64,000 bases of DNA from Alphaproteobacteria bacterium (lineage in GTDB: Bacteria > Pseudomonadota > Alphaproteobacteria > Rickettsiales > UBA3002), in contig JAFLDD010000001.1 in the NCBI GenBank assembly GCA_017302575.1, positions 1,298,629 to 1,362,628 of the forward strand, read 5' to 3'. Below are positions 20,790 through 29,205 of the stretch, one piece after another; the stretch's first letter is position 1; every line of letters starts with the position of its first letter. Under the pieces are notes generated by a model that did not search any database, was not told the DNA's origin, and saw only the letters and a program-made list of their open reading frames with translations. The translations under genes were made by a program, and so were the position numbers.

Positions 20790-21002
20790 ATGAATTTCAA
20801 ACTGTTTAAGCTTTTCAAAGCACTCATGAACAAATCTGCCGTTGTGCAAATTGAGATTGAGGAAGAAACACGCAAGAAATATCCTGACTGGATGCGCGTG
20901 ATGATGCTCAAAAAGCAGCGCCTGATGATTAAGGATAAACTCAACAAACTGCAGGCCCATCGCAAGCGCAATAAGCGGGGAAGGCAACCTATCAACGCAT
21001 AA
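20790..21002 (+). CDS. Small basic protein, DUF465-like C-terminus
   Basis: A 70-residue highly basic protein. The ATG at 20790 is set by a near-perfect AAAGGAGG ribosome site, so upstream in-frame starts are discarded. Residues 35-56 (WMRVMMLKKQRLMIKDKLNKLQ) resemble the helix of DUF465/YdcH proteins (typically LKKxKLxLKDE). The last 15 residues are Arg/Lys/Asn-rich and could bind nucleic acid. No membrane segment. The resemblance is weak and function is unknown. Translation is probably controlled by the structured leader. It abuts the stop of gshA on the other strand with no gap. Confidence 0.72.
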   Translation: MNFKLFKLFKALMNKSAVVQIEIEEETRKKYPDWMRVMMLKKQRLMIKDKLNKLQAHRKRNKRGRQPINA

Positions 21003-22274
21003 TTAGATGCTATATTGCTCGCCGTATTCTTCCGAGGGTACGGCGAGTGAGGCAAGCGATGCAATCAGCCCGAATGCACCGAAGCTGCATTTGGCGACGT
21101 TTACGTGCGCGGCATCGGCTACTTCACCTTCGTCGCACATACCCGCGAAATACATGCCAGAAGCATTGAGATTTCCTTCCGCATCACGCTCACGATTCAC
21201 ACGATACGCACCACCGACCGCATAGCCGTCGACCAGATACATCATCGGTTCGGCAGCGAAGCCCTCGACGGTGTCAATCGTTGGCACGCCCTCTTGGATG
21301 ATCACCTCGGTGCTTTGGGTGCCCTCTTTAATCGTGTTCATTTTGTTACGCACTTTCTTGTTCATCTCCACCACTTCGTCACCTGATTTGGCAGTCATGA
21401 TACCCATGCCGTAGGTTCCTGCGTCCGACTTCACGAATACGTAGGGCTCGCTGGTGATGCCGTAATGGCGGTAATGCACGCGAATTTTGTGCAGCACTTT
21501 TTCCACCGCAACCGCTACGCAATCAAGCCCCTTGCGATCACCGAAATTGACGAGGCCGCATTTATGCGTTTCCGTGGTGATGAGCCATGGGTCGAGATCG
21601 AAGGCTTGGGCGAATTCTTGTGCGAGTTTATCATAGGCATCGAAGTGGATGGACTTGCGGCGACGATACCAACCAAGCGATGGGCGTGGCTGAATACGTT
21701 GCGTTAGGCCGCGCAGCACTTCAGGCAGGCCTGAGGTCAGGTCGTTATTGAGCAAAATCAGCTCTGGCACAAAACCATCTTCGGTGCTGAGTGTGTTTTT
21801 ATCGCGCAGCAGTGGCAACTCATTCACAGGTGCGCCAGATGACGTGCTCAACGCGATCGGCGCGTTCTTCTCAGCGATTAAACTACCGATACGCACTTCA
21901 GCGCCCGCTTCTGCAACAAGAGTTGAAAGTGCATAGAGGTTATCGATGTAGCCCTGATTACGGGTGTGATTCTCGGGAATGATGAGGATATTCTTAATCT
22001 CTTGTGCGCTAATCCGTGCCTGTATGCGCTCTTTGGCGCGCGCGCGGGCTGCTTGCGAAAGATGGTTGAATCCTGCTGGAAAAATATTTGTGTCTACGGG
22101 CGCAAGTTTGTAGCCCGCGTGACGCACATCGACCGAGCTATAAAAGGGCGCATTGACCCGTGTGCGCACTTTGGCGAACCACGCACGAATATCTTCCCCG
22201 CGCGTTCGAAGCAGCGCTTCAATCGTTGGCACAATCGTGATGCTAGGCGTTTGGCTGGAAGCGGGGACGTTCAT
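21003..22274 (-). CDS. gshA: Glutamate-cysteine ligase, Acidithiobacillus-type GshA
   Basis: A 423-residue protein matching the gshA family first described in Acidithiobacillus ferrooxidans, distinct from the E. coli GshA. It catalyses ATP-dependent gamma-glutamylcysteine formation, the first step of glutathione synthesis. Characteristic stretches are YSSVDVRHAGYKLAPVDTNIFPAGFNHL near the start, and VFVKSDAGTYGMGIM and EPMMYLVDGYAVGGAYRVN in the ATP-grasp-like half. I set the start at the ATG at 22274, with GGAG seven bases upstream; the open frame before it overlaps rsmE and is not protein-like. It overlaps the rsmE 3' end by 32 bases, so the two are coupled. gshB is not in the window. Confidence 0.88.
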   Translation of the reverse strand: MNVPASSQTPSITIVPTIEALLRTRGEDIRAWFAKVRTRVNAPFYSSVDVRHAGYKLAPVDTNIFPAGFNHLSQAARARAKERIQARISAQEIKNILIIPENHTRNQGYIDNLYALSTLVAEAGAEVRIGSLIAEKNAPIALSTSSGAPVNELPLLRDKNTLSTEDGFVPELILLNNDLTSGLPEVLRGLTQRIQPRPSLGWYRRRKSIHFDAYDKLAQEFAQAFDLDPWLITTETHKCGLVNFGDRKGLDCVAVAVEKVLHKIRVHYRHYGITSEPYVFVKSDAGTYGMGIMTAKSGDEVVEMNKKVRNKMNTIKEGTQSTEVIIQEGVPTIDTVEGFAAEPMMYLVDGYAVGGAYRVNRERDAEGNLNASGMYFAGMCDEGEVADAAHVNVAKCSFGAFGLIASLASLAVPSEEYGEQYSI

Positions 22275-22992
22275 TCCAATCTCCGAATTGCTGCATGATG
22301 AGTGCACACAAGGTAATGTTTGCCGTGTCCGAACGCAAGATGCGTGGACCAAGTGAAACGCCGCGTGCAAATGCGACATGGCTTAGCTGAGCAAATTCCT
22401 CGGGCGTGAACCCGCCCTCAGGTCCAGCCAGACTCGCAATTTGGGGGGTTCTGTTTTCCAAAGTCTTTGTGATGGATTCACTGTTTCCTGACTCGTCACC
22501 ATAAAACAAGAGGCGCTCGTTCGGCCATGAAGCAAGTAATTTTTCGAATGGGATGAGCGGGCGAATCTCTGGTATATCAAGGCGCTCACATTGCTCGGCG
22601 GCTTCGCGTGCGATGATTTCGAAACGCTCCAGATTCACTTTATCGACGACGCAGCGCTTGGTAAGCACGGGCTGAATCACACGCGCGCCTAGCTCGGTGG
22701 CTTTTTCGATAATCGTTTCGGTGCGTCCACCTTTCACTGGGGCAAAACAACACCAAAAATCAGGGCTACGTTTGGGTGAGCGCGTTTGCTCGCCGATGCG
22801 CAATTCACAGCCTTTTTTATAGACGGCATGAATCACCCCTTCATATTCCCCTGAGTCGGCGTGGAATAGTCTGAGCGTATCATTGGTTTTTAAACGCAAA
22901 ACACTTGTTACATAATGAGCTTGTGATTCATCCAAGGCGAGGATGATGCCCTTTTGTAGCGGCGTGATGCTAGCAATGCGGTGTATAGTCAT
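22243..22992 (-). CDS. rsmE: 16S rRNA (uracil1498-N3)-methyltransferase RsmE
   Basis: A SPOUT-fold methyltransferase that modifies U1498 of 16S rRNA in the decoding region. The C-terminal knotted SAM-binding site shows ASLAGPEGGFTPEE and LGPRILRSDTANI, both family hallmarks. The N-terminal PUA-like domain has HYVTSVLRLK. The 249 residues fit the family. The start is taken as ATG at 22992; a TTG two codons upstream is possible. It is divergent from ubiA (44 bases between starts) and followed by overlapping gshA. Confidence 0.94.
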   Translation of the reverse strand: MTIHRIASITPLQKGIILALDESQAHYVTSVLRLKTNDTLRLFHADSGEYEGVIHAVYKKGCELRIGEQTRSPKRSPDFWCCFAPVKGGRTETIIEKATELGARVIQPVLTKRCVVDKVNLERFEIIAREAAEQCERLDIPEIRPLIPFEKLLASWPNERLLFYGDESGNSESITKTLENRTPQIASLAGPEGGFTPEEFAQLSHVAFARGVSLGPRILRSDTANITLCALIMQQFGDWNERPRFQPNA

Positions 22993-23036
22993 AGCCAAGC
23001 ACTAGCAGAATTATTTTAAGATGCTAGAAGTAGCGT

Positions 23037-23879
23037 ATGCGACCCATCCTCGAATTGATGCGACTTCATAAACCGATTGGCATTTGGTTGTGCTACCTAC
23101 CCGCAGCATGGGCGCTTGCGGTACATGGCGCTGAACCTACCGTTTTTCTTATATTCTTATTAGGTGCAGCAGCGATGCGTGCGGCAGGCTGCATCCTCAA
23201 TGACATTGCCGACCGCGATTTCGATAAGCATGTAGCGCGCACGCAGTCACGTCCTCTCGCGGCTGGCACGTTGACACTCAAACAGGCGATAATGTTGCTT
23301 GCGGTTCTGTTGCTTGTTGGCCTCGCAATTATATTGAGCCTGCCACCACTCGCCTTGCCACTTGCATTCTGCGTGTTGGCGCTGATTGCCGCGTATCCAT
23401 GGATGAAACGCATCACCTATTGGCCGCAATTATTTTTGGGCGTGACGTTTAACACGGGTATTTTGTTCGCCTCCATCGCCACTACGGGCGACATCACGCT
23501 AAGTGCTTGGCTGTTTTACGCCGCCGCGCTTTTTTGGACCCTTGGCTATGACACGATTTATGCGCTTCAAGACACTCAGGACGATGCACTTATCGGCGTG
23601 AAATCAACCGCACTGCGTTTGGGTAAGTATGTGCCGATTTTCGCGCTTGGCTGCTATCTTGCCATGTGGCTGCTGCTAGTTTCTGCGGGCATTATTGCTA
23701 AATTAGGAATCTATTATGAGTTCGGGTTATTGCTGGTTGCGGCACATGCCTGCCTGCAAATCCGCAGACTCAGACGCGGCAGCAACGCGGGCGACATCTT
23801 CCGCAGCAATGAATGGTTAGGGCTTGTTTTGTTGATTGCTATTCTGGCTGACGAGTGGCACTCTAGCGTGACACTATGA
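23037..23879 (+). CDS. ubiA: 4-hydroxybenzoate polyprenyltransferase UbiA
   Basis: Attaches the polyprenyl tail to 4-hydroxybenzoate in ubiquinone synthesis, in the inner membrane. The two aspartate-rich motifs are NDIADRDFD (about 59-67) and YALQDTQDD (about 178-186). Eight or nine membrane helices can be traced. The N-terminal MRLHKPIGIWLCYLPAAWAL is characteristic. The 280-residue length is somewhat short but complete. Its stop overlaps the start of the EAL gene by four bases. Confidence 0.94.
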   Translation: MRPILELMRLHKPIGIWLCYLPAAWALAVHGAEPTVFLIFLLGAAAMRAAGCILNDIADRDFDKHVARTQSRPLAAGTLTLKQAIMLLAVLLLVGLAIILSLPPLALPLAFCVLALIAAYPWMKRITYWPQLFLGVTFNTGILFASIATTGDITLSAWLFYAAALFWTLGYDTIYALQDTQDDALIGVKSTALRLGKYVPIFALGCYLAMWLLLVSAGIIAKLGIYYEFGLLLVAAHACLQIRRLRRGSNAGDIFRSNEWLGLVLLIAILADEWHSSVTL

Positions 23880-25135
23880 CCTTTGATTCGTCAGAAAACT
23901 CTCCTCTTACTTTAGGTGCTTGCGGCTATCCGCAAGATTTCATCGCCACTCTTGATATGTTCGCTAAACAAGCAGCAAGCGGTGGTCATTTGGCTGGCTT
24001 GCTCATTGTATCGATTGATAACTTGGCCATGATTGTAAGTGGTTATGGGGTGAGCGTTGCTGAAAATGTCATGGAAGACATTCGCGAGTTGATCGATATG
24101 CAAGCAGGTGCTGCTAGCGTTGTAACACGCACCCAGCGCGACCAGTTTGGCATTCTTATTCCTAAAACGACCTCTGCGGATTTAGAAGCGCTTGCTGCGC
24201 AATTGCGCAGCGATGTGCGCGAGGCTTCCTCACAGCTACGCTATGGCGACGTGCATTGCGTTGCTTCAGTGGCGCATCATGTGTTGCCATTTAACGACGC
24301 AAGCACAGAGGAGATATTGGGCCGCACATTAGTGGCGCTTGCTCATCAAGGAACGGGCCATTGTAGCGATACACATGCCGCACAAAGCCGCGAGCAAATG
24401 GGTCTGGCAAATTTCTTGGGGCAGGCCATTCAGCACAAGCGGATTCGACTGGCCTACCAGCCAGTTATCGCCAGCAAAACAGGCGCCGTAAGCCATTACG
24501 AAGCATTGCTGCGCTTGCATAGCGATGATGGAAAAATCAGCTCGGCGGGGGCGCTGATTCCTGTAGCTGAGCGTATGGGGTTGATTGCAGACATTGATCG
24601 CTTGACCTTGGAAATGGTGGTGAAAGAGCTACGCCATGACCCCAACGTGGTGTTGGCACTTAACGTGTCAAATCTGACGACGCATGATTCGGTATGGTAC
24701 AAACATTTACGTACGTTGATTGATGAAACGCCTGCTATCGCACCGCGCCTGATTGTCGAGTTGACCGAAACGGCCATTCACCGCGACCTCAAATTAAGCG
24801 CGATGTTCTGCGCAGAGTTACAAGCCATGGGCGTGATGGTAGCGCTCGATGATTTTGGCGCAGGCTACACTTCTTTCTCGCAACTTAAGTCGCTTGAAAT
24901 CGACATGATCAAAATCGACGGCGTATTTGTGCGCGACCTTACCGACAATGCTGACTCGCGCTTTTTCGTAAAAACCCTGCTCGATTTCACCCATGGATTC
25001 GGTCTGAAGGCCGTTGCGGAATTCGTGGAGAATGGTGAAGTCGCCAAACTGCTGATGGAGCTTGGGGTCGATTATCTGCAGGGATATTATTTCGGAAAGC
25101 CGATGAATTTCAGAGGCTGGTTGAAAGAAAGTTAA
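23876..25135 (+). CDS. EAL-domain c-di-GMP phosphodiesterase with degenerate GGDEF
   Basis: A 419-residue cytoplasmic protein. Residues about 38-160 look like a GGDEF domain in which the active-site motif has become RTQRDQFGIL, so it should not synthesise c-di-GMP. The EAL domain (180-415) appears catalytically complete: EALLR at 209-213, Asn263, Glu295/Glu298 in VELTET, DDFGAGYTSF at 325-334, Lys346, Glu382 in AEFVE and QGYYFGKP near 402. It therefore probably hydrolyses c-di-GMP. No sensor or membrane domain is present. Translational coupling to ubiA by a four-base overlap is unusual for a signalling gene. Confidence 0.9.
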   Translation: MTFDSSENSPLTLGACGYPQDFIATLDMFAKQAASGGHLAGLLIVSIDNLAMIVSGYGVSVAENVMEDIRELIDMQAGAASVVTRTQRDQFGILIPKTTSADLEALAAQLRSDVREASSQLRYGDVHCVASVAHHVLPFNDASTEEILGRTLVALAHQGTGHCSDTHAAQSREQMGLANFLGQAIQHKRIRLAYQPVIASKTGAVSHYEALLRLHSDDGKISSAGALIPVAERMGLIADIDRLTLEMVVKELRHDPNVVLALNVSNLTTHDSVWYKHLRTLIDETPAIAPRLIVELTETAIHRDLKLSAMFCAELQAMGVMVALDDFGAGYTSFSQLKSLEIDMIKIDGVFVRDLTDNADSRFFVKTLLDFTHGFGLKAVAEFVENGEVAKLLMELGVDYLQGYYFGKPMNFRGWLKES

Positions 25136-25154
25136 TGGTGCCGGCAGAGAGGAT
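25136..25154 (-). repeat. Duplicated 3' end of tRNA-Thr
   Basis: These 19 bases are identical to 25275-25293, which is the CCA end, acceptor strand and part of the T arm of the tRNA-Thr on the minus strand. The copy lies 139 bases away, directly after the EAL gene stop, and no complete tRNA continues from it. Partial tRNA 3'-end duplications are typical marks left by integrase-driven insertion and excision, or of a decayed tRNA copy. Confidence 0.7.
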
Positions 25155-25274
25155 GGGCGCGCTACGCTTGCCTACTCTCGGCCCGTTGGCCTCGTGGTGA
25201 ACGTCGTTCAACCCTCAACACAATCATCCTATCTAATCGCAGGCGCGGTTGCGCTAATCTGCGAATCGATAGCA

Positions 25275-25349
25275 TGGTGCCGGCAGAGAGGATTGAACTC
25301 CCGACCTTCGCTTTACAAAAGCGCTGCTCTACCGCTGAGCTATGCCGGC
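25275..25349 (-). tRNA. tRNA-Thr (UGU anticodon)
   Basis: Read on the minus strand from 25349, the sequence folds into a full cloverleaf. The acceptor GCCGGCA pairs with TGCCGGC, and the D arm is GCTC..GAGC. The anticodon loop TTTGTAA gives anticodon TGT. The T arm GGGAG-TTCAATC-CTCTC is followed by an encoded CCA (25275-25277). The first anticodon-stem pair is a G-A mismatch; the other four pair normally. It reads ACA/ACG threonine codons. Confidence 0.93.
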
Positions 25350-25374
25350 ACTGGCGGCATGATTAGCGTCTTTT

Positions 25375-27018
25375 TCACGAATTGCAAATCTCATTTGCCA
25401 GTAATTCGGCTCCATAGGGCGCAGAAAGCATCCCGCGTGAGCCGTGGCCTGCGTTGATATAAAGCCCCTCGCGTACCTTCTGAATATAGGGCATACGGCT
25501 AGGCGTTGTCGCACGCAGGCTGGTTCTGCCCTGCCAATCACTCATATCATCATCGGTAAATAAATCGGCGAGCGCGGTCTGCGCTTCCTCGCGGTTCTTT
25601 TGGTGGTTGGCCTGCGTTACCGCGCCACTTAAGTCTTCACGGTCGTAGGTAGCGCCAATCAAAACCCCAGCATCATGCGGGATAATATAGCCTTTATGTG
25701 AGTGTGGTGTGTTGGGTTTATGCTGCAGGTGGCAGTTGGGCACGAGGGAAATTTGTCCCGCATTCTGCTTCATAGCACATTCGGGTGCAAAACGCTGCGC
25801 GCTATAGCCATTGCACAAGACTGTGAGCGAGGCTGGAAGTTCGTCGACAGCCGCATTCTCATGCACCGTGATGTGAGGGTGCTGCAGCAATTTATAACAT
25901 AGCTCGCGCGGGTCGATCCACATGGCGCTGGGGAATATCAACGCGTCACGCGCCCTATCAAGATACAGAATCGACGGGTCGATATTGGTGCGTGCGCTGA
26001 TATCAGTGAAGCGCTCGCGCTCCTGTTCGTCTTTGATGGTTTTAATGAGTGGCGCTACTTCATGGGCGCTGTTCCAGTATGGTATGTGCGAAAGCATATA
26101 GCTATAAGCACTCAGATAAAAACTCATCTCTGGTGACCAATGTTTGGTGATGCGCGGATAGAGTAATGCGGCTGGATTTCCCGACGCGCCCGATGCGATG
26201 ATGCCTTCTTCATAGAGGGTCACACGATGTCCGCGACGCGCCAATGCATAGGCGGTGCTACAGCCCGCAATACCACCGCCGATAATAGTCACATTATCAC
26301 GCCTGTGATGCGGCATAGGCAACGGGTGGCTACCTATTAACATATCGCGCTTTTTACCAAATCCTGGGCGTTTCTCGACGCGATATCCGAATGCTTCCAT
26401 GCGGCGTTTCACTTCACCAGCCGCCGTGAATGTAGCAAATGTTCCGCCTAATCGTGCGACGTGTTTCAACACCTCTTCGCCCCACATAGTGGGGTTTTTT
26501 GCTGGCGAGAATCCATCCAAAAACCATGCATCCACGCGATGATTGAGTTGCGGTAAAGTTTCGGCAGCGTCGCCATAACACAAGGTAAGAGTCACGCGTT
26601 CGAATTGCAGGTGATGAATACCCGCAAGGCGTTGCGGTAAACGCGCGGCGAATTGATGTGCCATCCATTCCAGTTCGCGGTACGGCGCAATAGCGCGCAT
26701 CATTTCCTGCGCGTTAAGCGGATAGCGTTCCGTGCTAATGAAATGTAAGTGCGCTTCTGGTGCGGCGTGGGTGATGAATTGTCGCCATGTTGTGAAAAAA
26801 TTTAAGCCTGCGCCAAAGCCTAATTCAGCGATCGTGAAATGGTTTTGTGTTTTCCAACGTTCAGGAAATCCATTGCCGCCCAAGAATACATATTCCGTTT
26901 CTGCAACGCCGCCCTCGCGTGATGCATAGACGTCATCATAGGCTCGGCTGGTGAGCGTAGCGCCGTCCCAGACGATGTCGGGAAGAGGCAGATTGGGTTG
27001 TTTAGGCATAAAATGCAT
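25375..27018 (-). CDS. mnmC: Bifunctional tRNA mnm5s2U34 enzyme MnmC
   Basis: MnmC finishes the 5-methylaminomethyl modification of U34 in tRNAs. The N-terminal SAM methyltransferase domain (about 1-230) has ETEYVFLGGNGFPERW and the SAM-binding GFGAGLNFFTTW. The C-terminal FAD oxidoreductase (about 240-545) has the dinucleotide motif VTIIGGGIAGCSTAYALARRG and ends in GHGSRGMLSAPYGAEL. The 547-residue length is shorter than E. coli MnmC (about 670) but both domains are complete. The ATG at 27018 has AGGTAAG upstream; an ATG three codons later is possible. Confidence 0.94.
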   Translation of the reverse strand: MHFMPKQPNLPLPDIVWDGATLTSRAYDDVYASREGGVAETEYVFLGGNGFPERWKTQNHFTIAELGFGAGLNFFTTWRQFITHAAPEAHLHFISTERYPLNAQEMMRAIAPYRELEWMAHQFAARLPQRLAGIHHLQFERVTLTLCYGDAAETLPQLNHRVDAWFLDGFSPAKNPTMWGEEVLKHVARLGGTFATFTAAGEVKRRMEAFGYRVEKRPGFGKKRDMLIGSHPLPMPHHRRDNVTIIGGGIAGCSTAYALARRGHRVTLYEEGIIASGASGNPAALLYPRITKHWSPEMSFYLSAYSYMLSHIPYWNSAHEVAPLIKTIKDEQERERFTDISARTNIDPSILYLDRARDALIFPSAMWIDPRELCYKLLQHPHITVHENAAVDELPASLTVLCNGYSAQRFAPECAMKQNAGQISLVPNCHLQHKPNTPHSHKGYIIPHDAGVLIGATYDREDLSGAVTQANHQKNREEAQTALADLFTDDDMSDWQGRTSLRATTPSRMPYIQKVREGLYINAGHGSRGMLSAPYGAELLANEICNS

Positions 27019-27175
27019 GTGGCTTACCTAGCACAACGCGATTTATTTTTCTACTAGCCCATTGAATTATCTAGAAAACACTAGAGACTCATGCGGAAAG
27101 CTTGCATTTACAATGGAACAGGATTATTGCAGCGCGTCATTACGCTATTAGCGCAAGAAATGAAGGCCACAGGCC

Positions 27176-29146
27176 ATGAACGTAAAAGCAGTTAAACAAT
27201 TTTTCTTCGGCAAGCCGCTCGACCCCTTTAAGGCCGATACACGCAAGCACTTAGCACTCATTACTTTCTTCGCGTGGGTTGGTATTGGTGCCGATGGTTT
27301 GTCTTCCGCCAACTACGGTCCTGAAGAAGCGTTCCTTGCGCTTGGCGCGCACACACACATGGCGATCTTCTTGGCGATTGCTACCGCTTTTACCGTCTTC
27401 CTGATTGCGGCAGCTTATACGCAAGTAATCGAACTATTCCCCAATGGCGGTGGTGGTTATCGTGTTGCTTCTAGTCTGCTGGGTCCCAAGGCAGGCCTCA
27501 CGGCAGGTGGCGCGCTACTCATTGATTACGTGCTGACGATTGCTATTTCGGTCGCCGCAGGAATTGATGCGCTGTTCAGCTTATTCCCTCCCGAGTACCA
27601 AACCTATAAATTGCCGATGGGCTGCGCCATTGTCATGTTGCTCACGTACATGAATTTGCGTGGTATGAAGGAATCCATACGCATGTTGCTGCCAATTTTC
27701 ATGGGCTTTGTCGTCACCCATGTGGTCCTTATTGTAGCGGCGATTATTTCGCACTCTTATGGCTTAGATGATGTGATGCCCAACGCTGTGCACGAAACTT
27801 CCGCTATGACAGAAAGTGTGGGCTGGCTTGCGGTGTTGGCATTATTTTTTAAAGCATTCTCGCTGGGTGGTGGTACCTACACAGGTCTTGAAGCTGTTTC
27901 AAATTCCGTACAAAGCCTTGCCGAACCTCGCGTAAGAACGGGCAAAATGACCATGTGGGCAGTGGCGGCTTCGCTGGCATTCATGGCGGCAGGTATCATC
28001 CTGATGTATCTTTTGTGGGATGTACAAAAAGTCGATGGCCAGACGCTGAACGCTACTGCGTTCAAAGCGGTCACGGCTGACTGGGAATTATTTGGCACTA
28101 ATATCTCGAAAGAATTTGTCACCATCTCGCTGCTATTTGCGATGGGGCTTTTGTTCGTGGCGGGTAACACAGGCTTTATTGCAGGTCCTTCGGTATTGGC
28201 GGCGATGGCGGTGGACCGTTGGATGCCACATATGTTCAGCTCGCTCTCCAACCGCCTTGTCACGCGTAATGGCGTGGTACTGATGGGCGGACTTGCAATT
28301 GGTGCGCTATTATTAACGGGCGGTGAAGTGCACGTGCTGGTTATTTTATACTCCATTAACGTTTTCCTGACCTTCAGCTTATCTACTGCGGGTCTTACGC
28401 GCTATCGTTGGCGTGATCGCAAAAACTGGAAATCGCTTCATAGATTGGCAATTGCTGGGTTGGCGTTTTTAGTATGCGCGACCATTCTTGTTACAACGCT
28501 GGTTGAGAAATTCTCCTATGGTGGATGGAAAACCGTGTTGGTTACGGGCCTTGTAATCGCGCTTGGGCTTTGGATTCGCCGCCACTACGACGAGGTTCAT
28601 AAAAAGCTGAGTGATATCGAAGAAGAGTTGGGCGCAGCCATGTTTGGCGGCGCGAGCAAAACCATTACCGAAAAACCCAAAATGGACCCGCGTGAGCCTA
28701 CGGCTGTGTTCTTGGTGGGCGGTTCCGCAGCAAGCGGTATGCACACGTTCTTGTGGGTGCAGCGCCTGTTCCCGAATGTGTTCAAAAACTTCGTATTTGC
28801 TAGCGTAGGTGAGATTGATACGGAAGAATTCACCGACCAGACGATGTGGCATAAATTGCGCCGCGACACGAAATTAACGCTCAAGAATTATGTCGATTTC
28901 TGTACCAATCGTGGCCTTGCAAGCACCTATTATCATGATTACGGTACGGACGTGATTGATACCGCATCCAAACTCACGGAACGCATTCAACAAGACTTCC
29001 CGCGCGCTGTATTTTTTGCAACGAAGTTGATTTTCGAGAACGAAACCTTCATGCACCAAATGCTGCATAACCAAACGGCCTACATGTTGCAGAAGAAGTT
29101 ACATAGCCGTTCGCAGAATCTGATTATTATGCCAATGAAACTGTAG
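27176..29146 (+). CDS. APC-superfamily permease, KimA-like
   Basis: A 656-residue membrane transporter with about twelve helices and a cytoplasmic C-terminal domain of roughly 180 residues. The N-terminal FFFGKPLDPF, GADGLSSANYGPEE, LFPNGGGGYRVASSLLGPKAGLTAGGALLIDYVLTIAIS and C-terminal LHNQTAYMLQKKLHSRSQNLIIMP parallel the Bacillus subtilis potassium importer KimA (YdaO). Potassium import is therefore the best guess, but related APC permeases carry amino acids, so the substrate is not proven. KimA in Firmicutes is controlled by c-di-AMP; whether that applies here cannot be seen. It is a stand-alone gene. Confidence 0.8.
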   Translation: MNVKAVKQFFFGKPLDPFKADTRKHLALITFFAWVGIGADGLSSANYGPEEAFLALGAHTHMAIFLAIATAFTVFLIAAAYTQVIELFPNGGGGYRVASSLLGPKAGLTAGGALLIDYVLTIAISVAAGIDALFSLFPPEYQTYKLPMGCAIVMLLTYMNLRGMKESIRMLLPIFMGFVVTHVVLIVAAIISHSYGLDDVMPNAVHETSAMTESVGWLAVLALFFKAFSLGGGTYTGLEAVSNSVQSLAEPRVRTGKMTMWAVAASLAFMAAGIILMYLLWDVQKVDGQTLNATAFKAVTADWELFGTNISKEFVTISLLFAMGLLFVAGNTGFIAGPSVLAAMAVDRWMPHMFSSLSNRLVTRNGVVLMGGLAIGALLLTGGEVHVLVILYSINVFLTFSLSTAGLTRYRWRDRKNWKSLHRLAIAGLAFLVCATILVTTLVEKFSYGGWKTVLVTGLVIALGLWIRRHYDEVHKKLSDIEEELGAAMFGGASKTITEKPKMDPREPTAVFLVGGSAASGMHTFLWVQRLFPNVFKNFVFASVGEIDTEEFTDQTMWHKLRRDTKLTLKNYVDFCTNRGLASTYYHDYGTDVIDTASKLTERIQQDFPRAVFFATKLIFENETFMHQMLHNQTAYMLQKKLHSRSQNLIIMPMKL

Positions 29147-29205
29147 TGATTCCTGTGGGATTCACGAAGCTAAAGCGTTAGCCAAATCTTGAATAACAGA
29201 AAGTG

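Noticed and set aside
22275..22379. Longer N-terminus for gshA
   Set aside because: The extra 35 residues lie within rsmE, are Cys/His-rich and unlike the family start; a good ribosome site precedes 22274.
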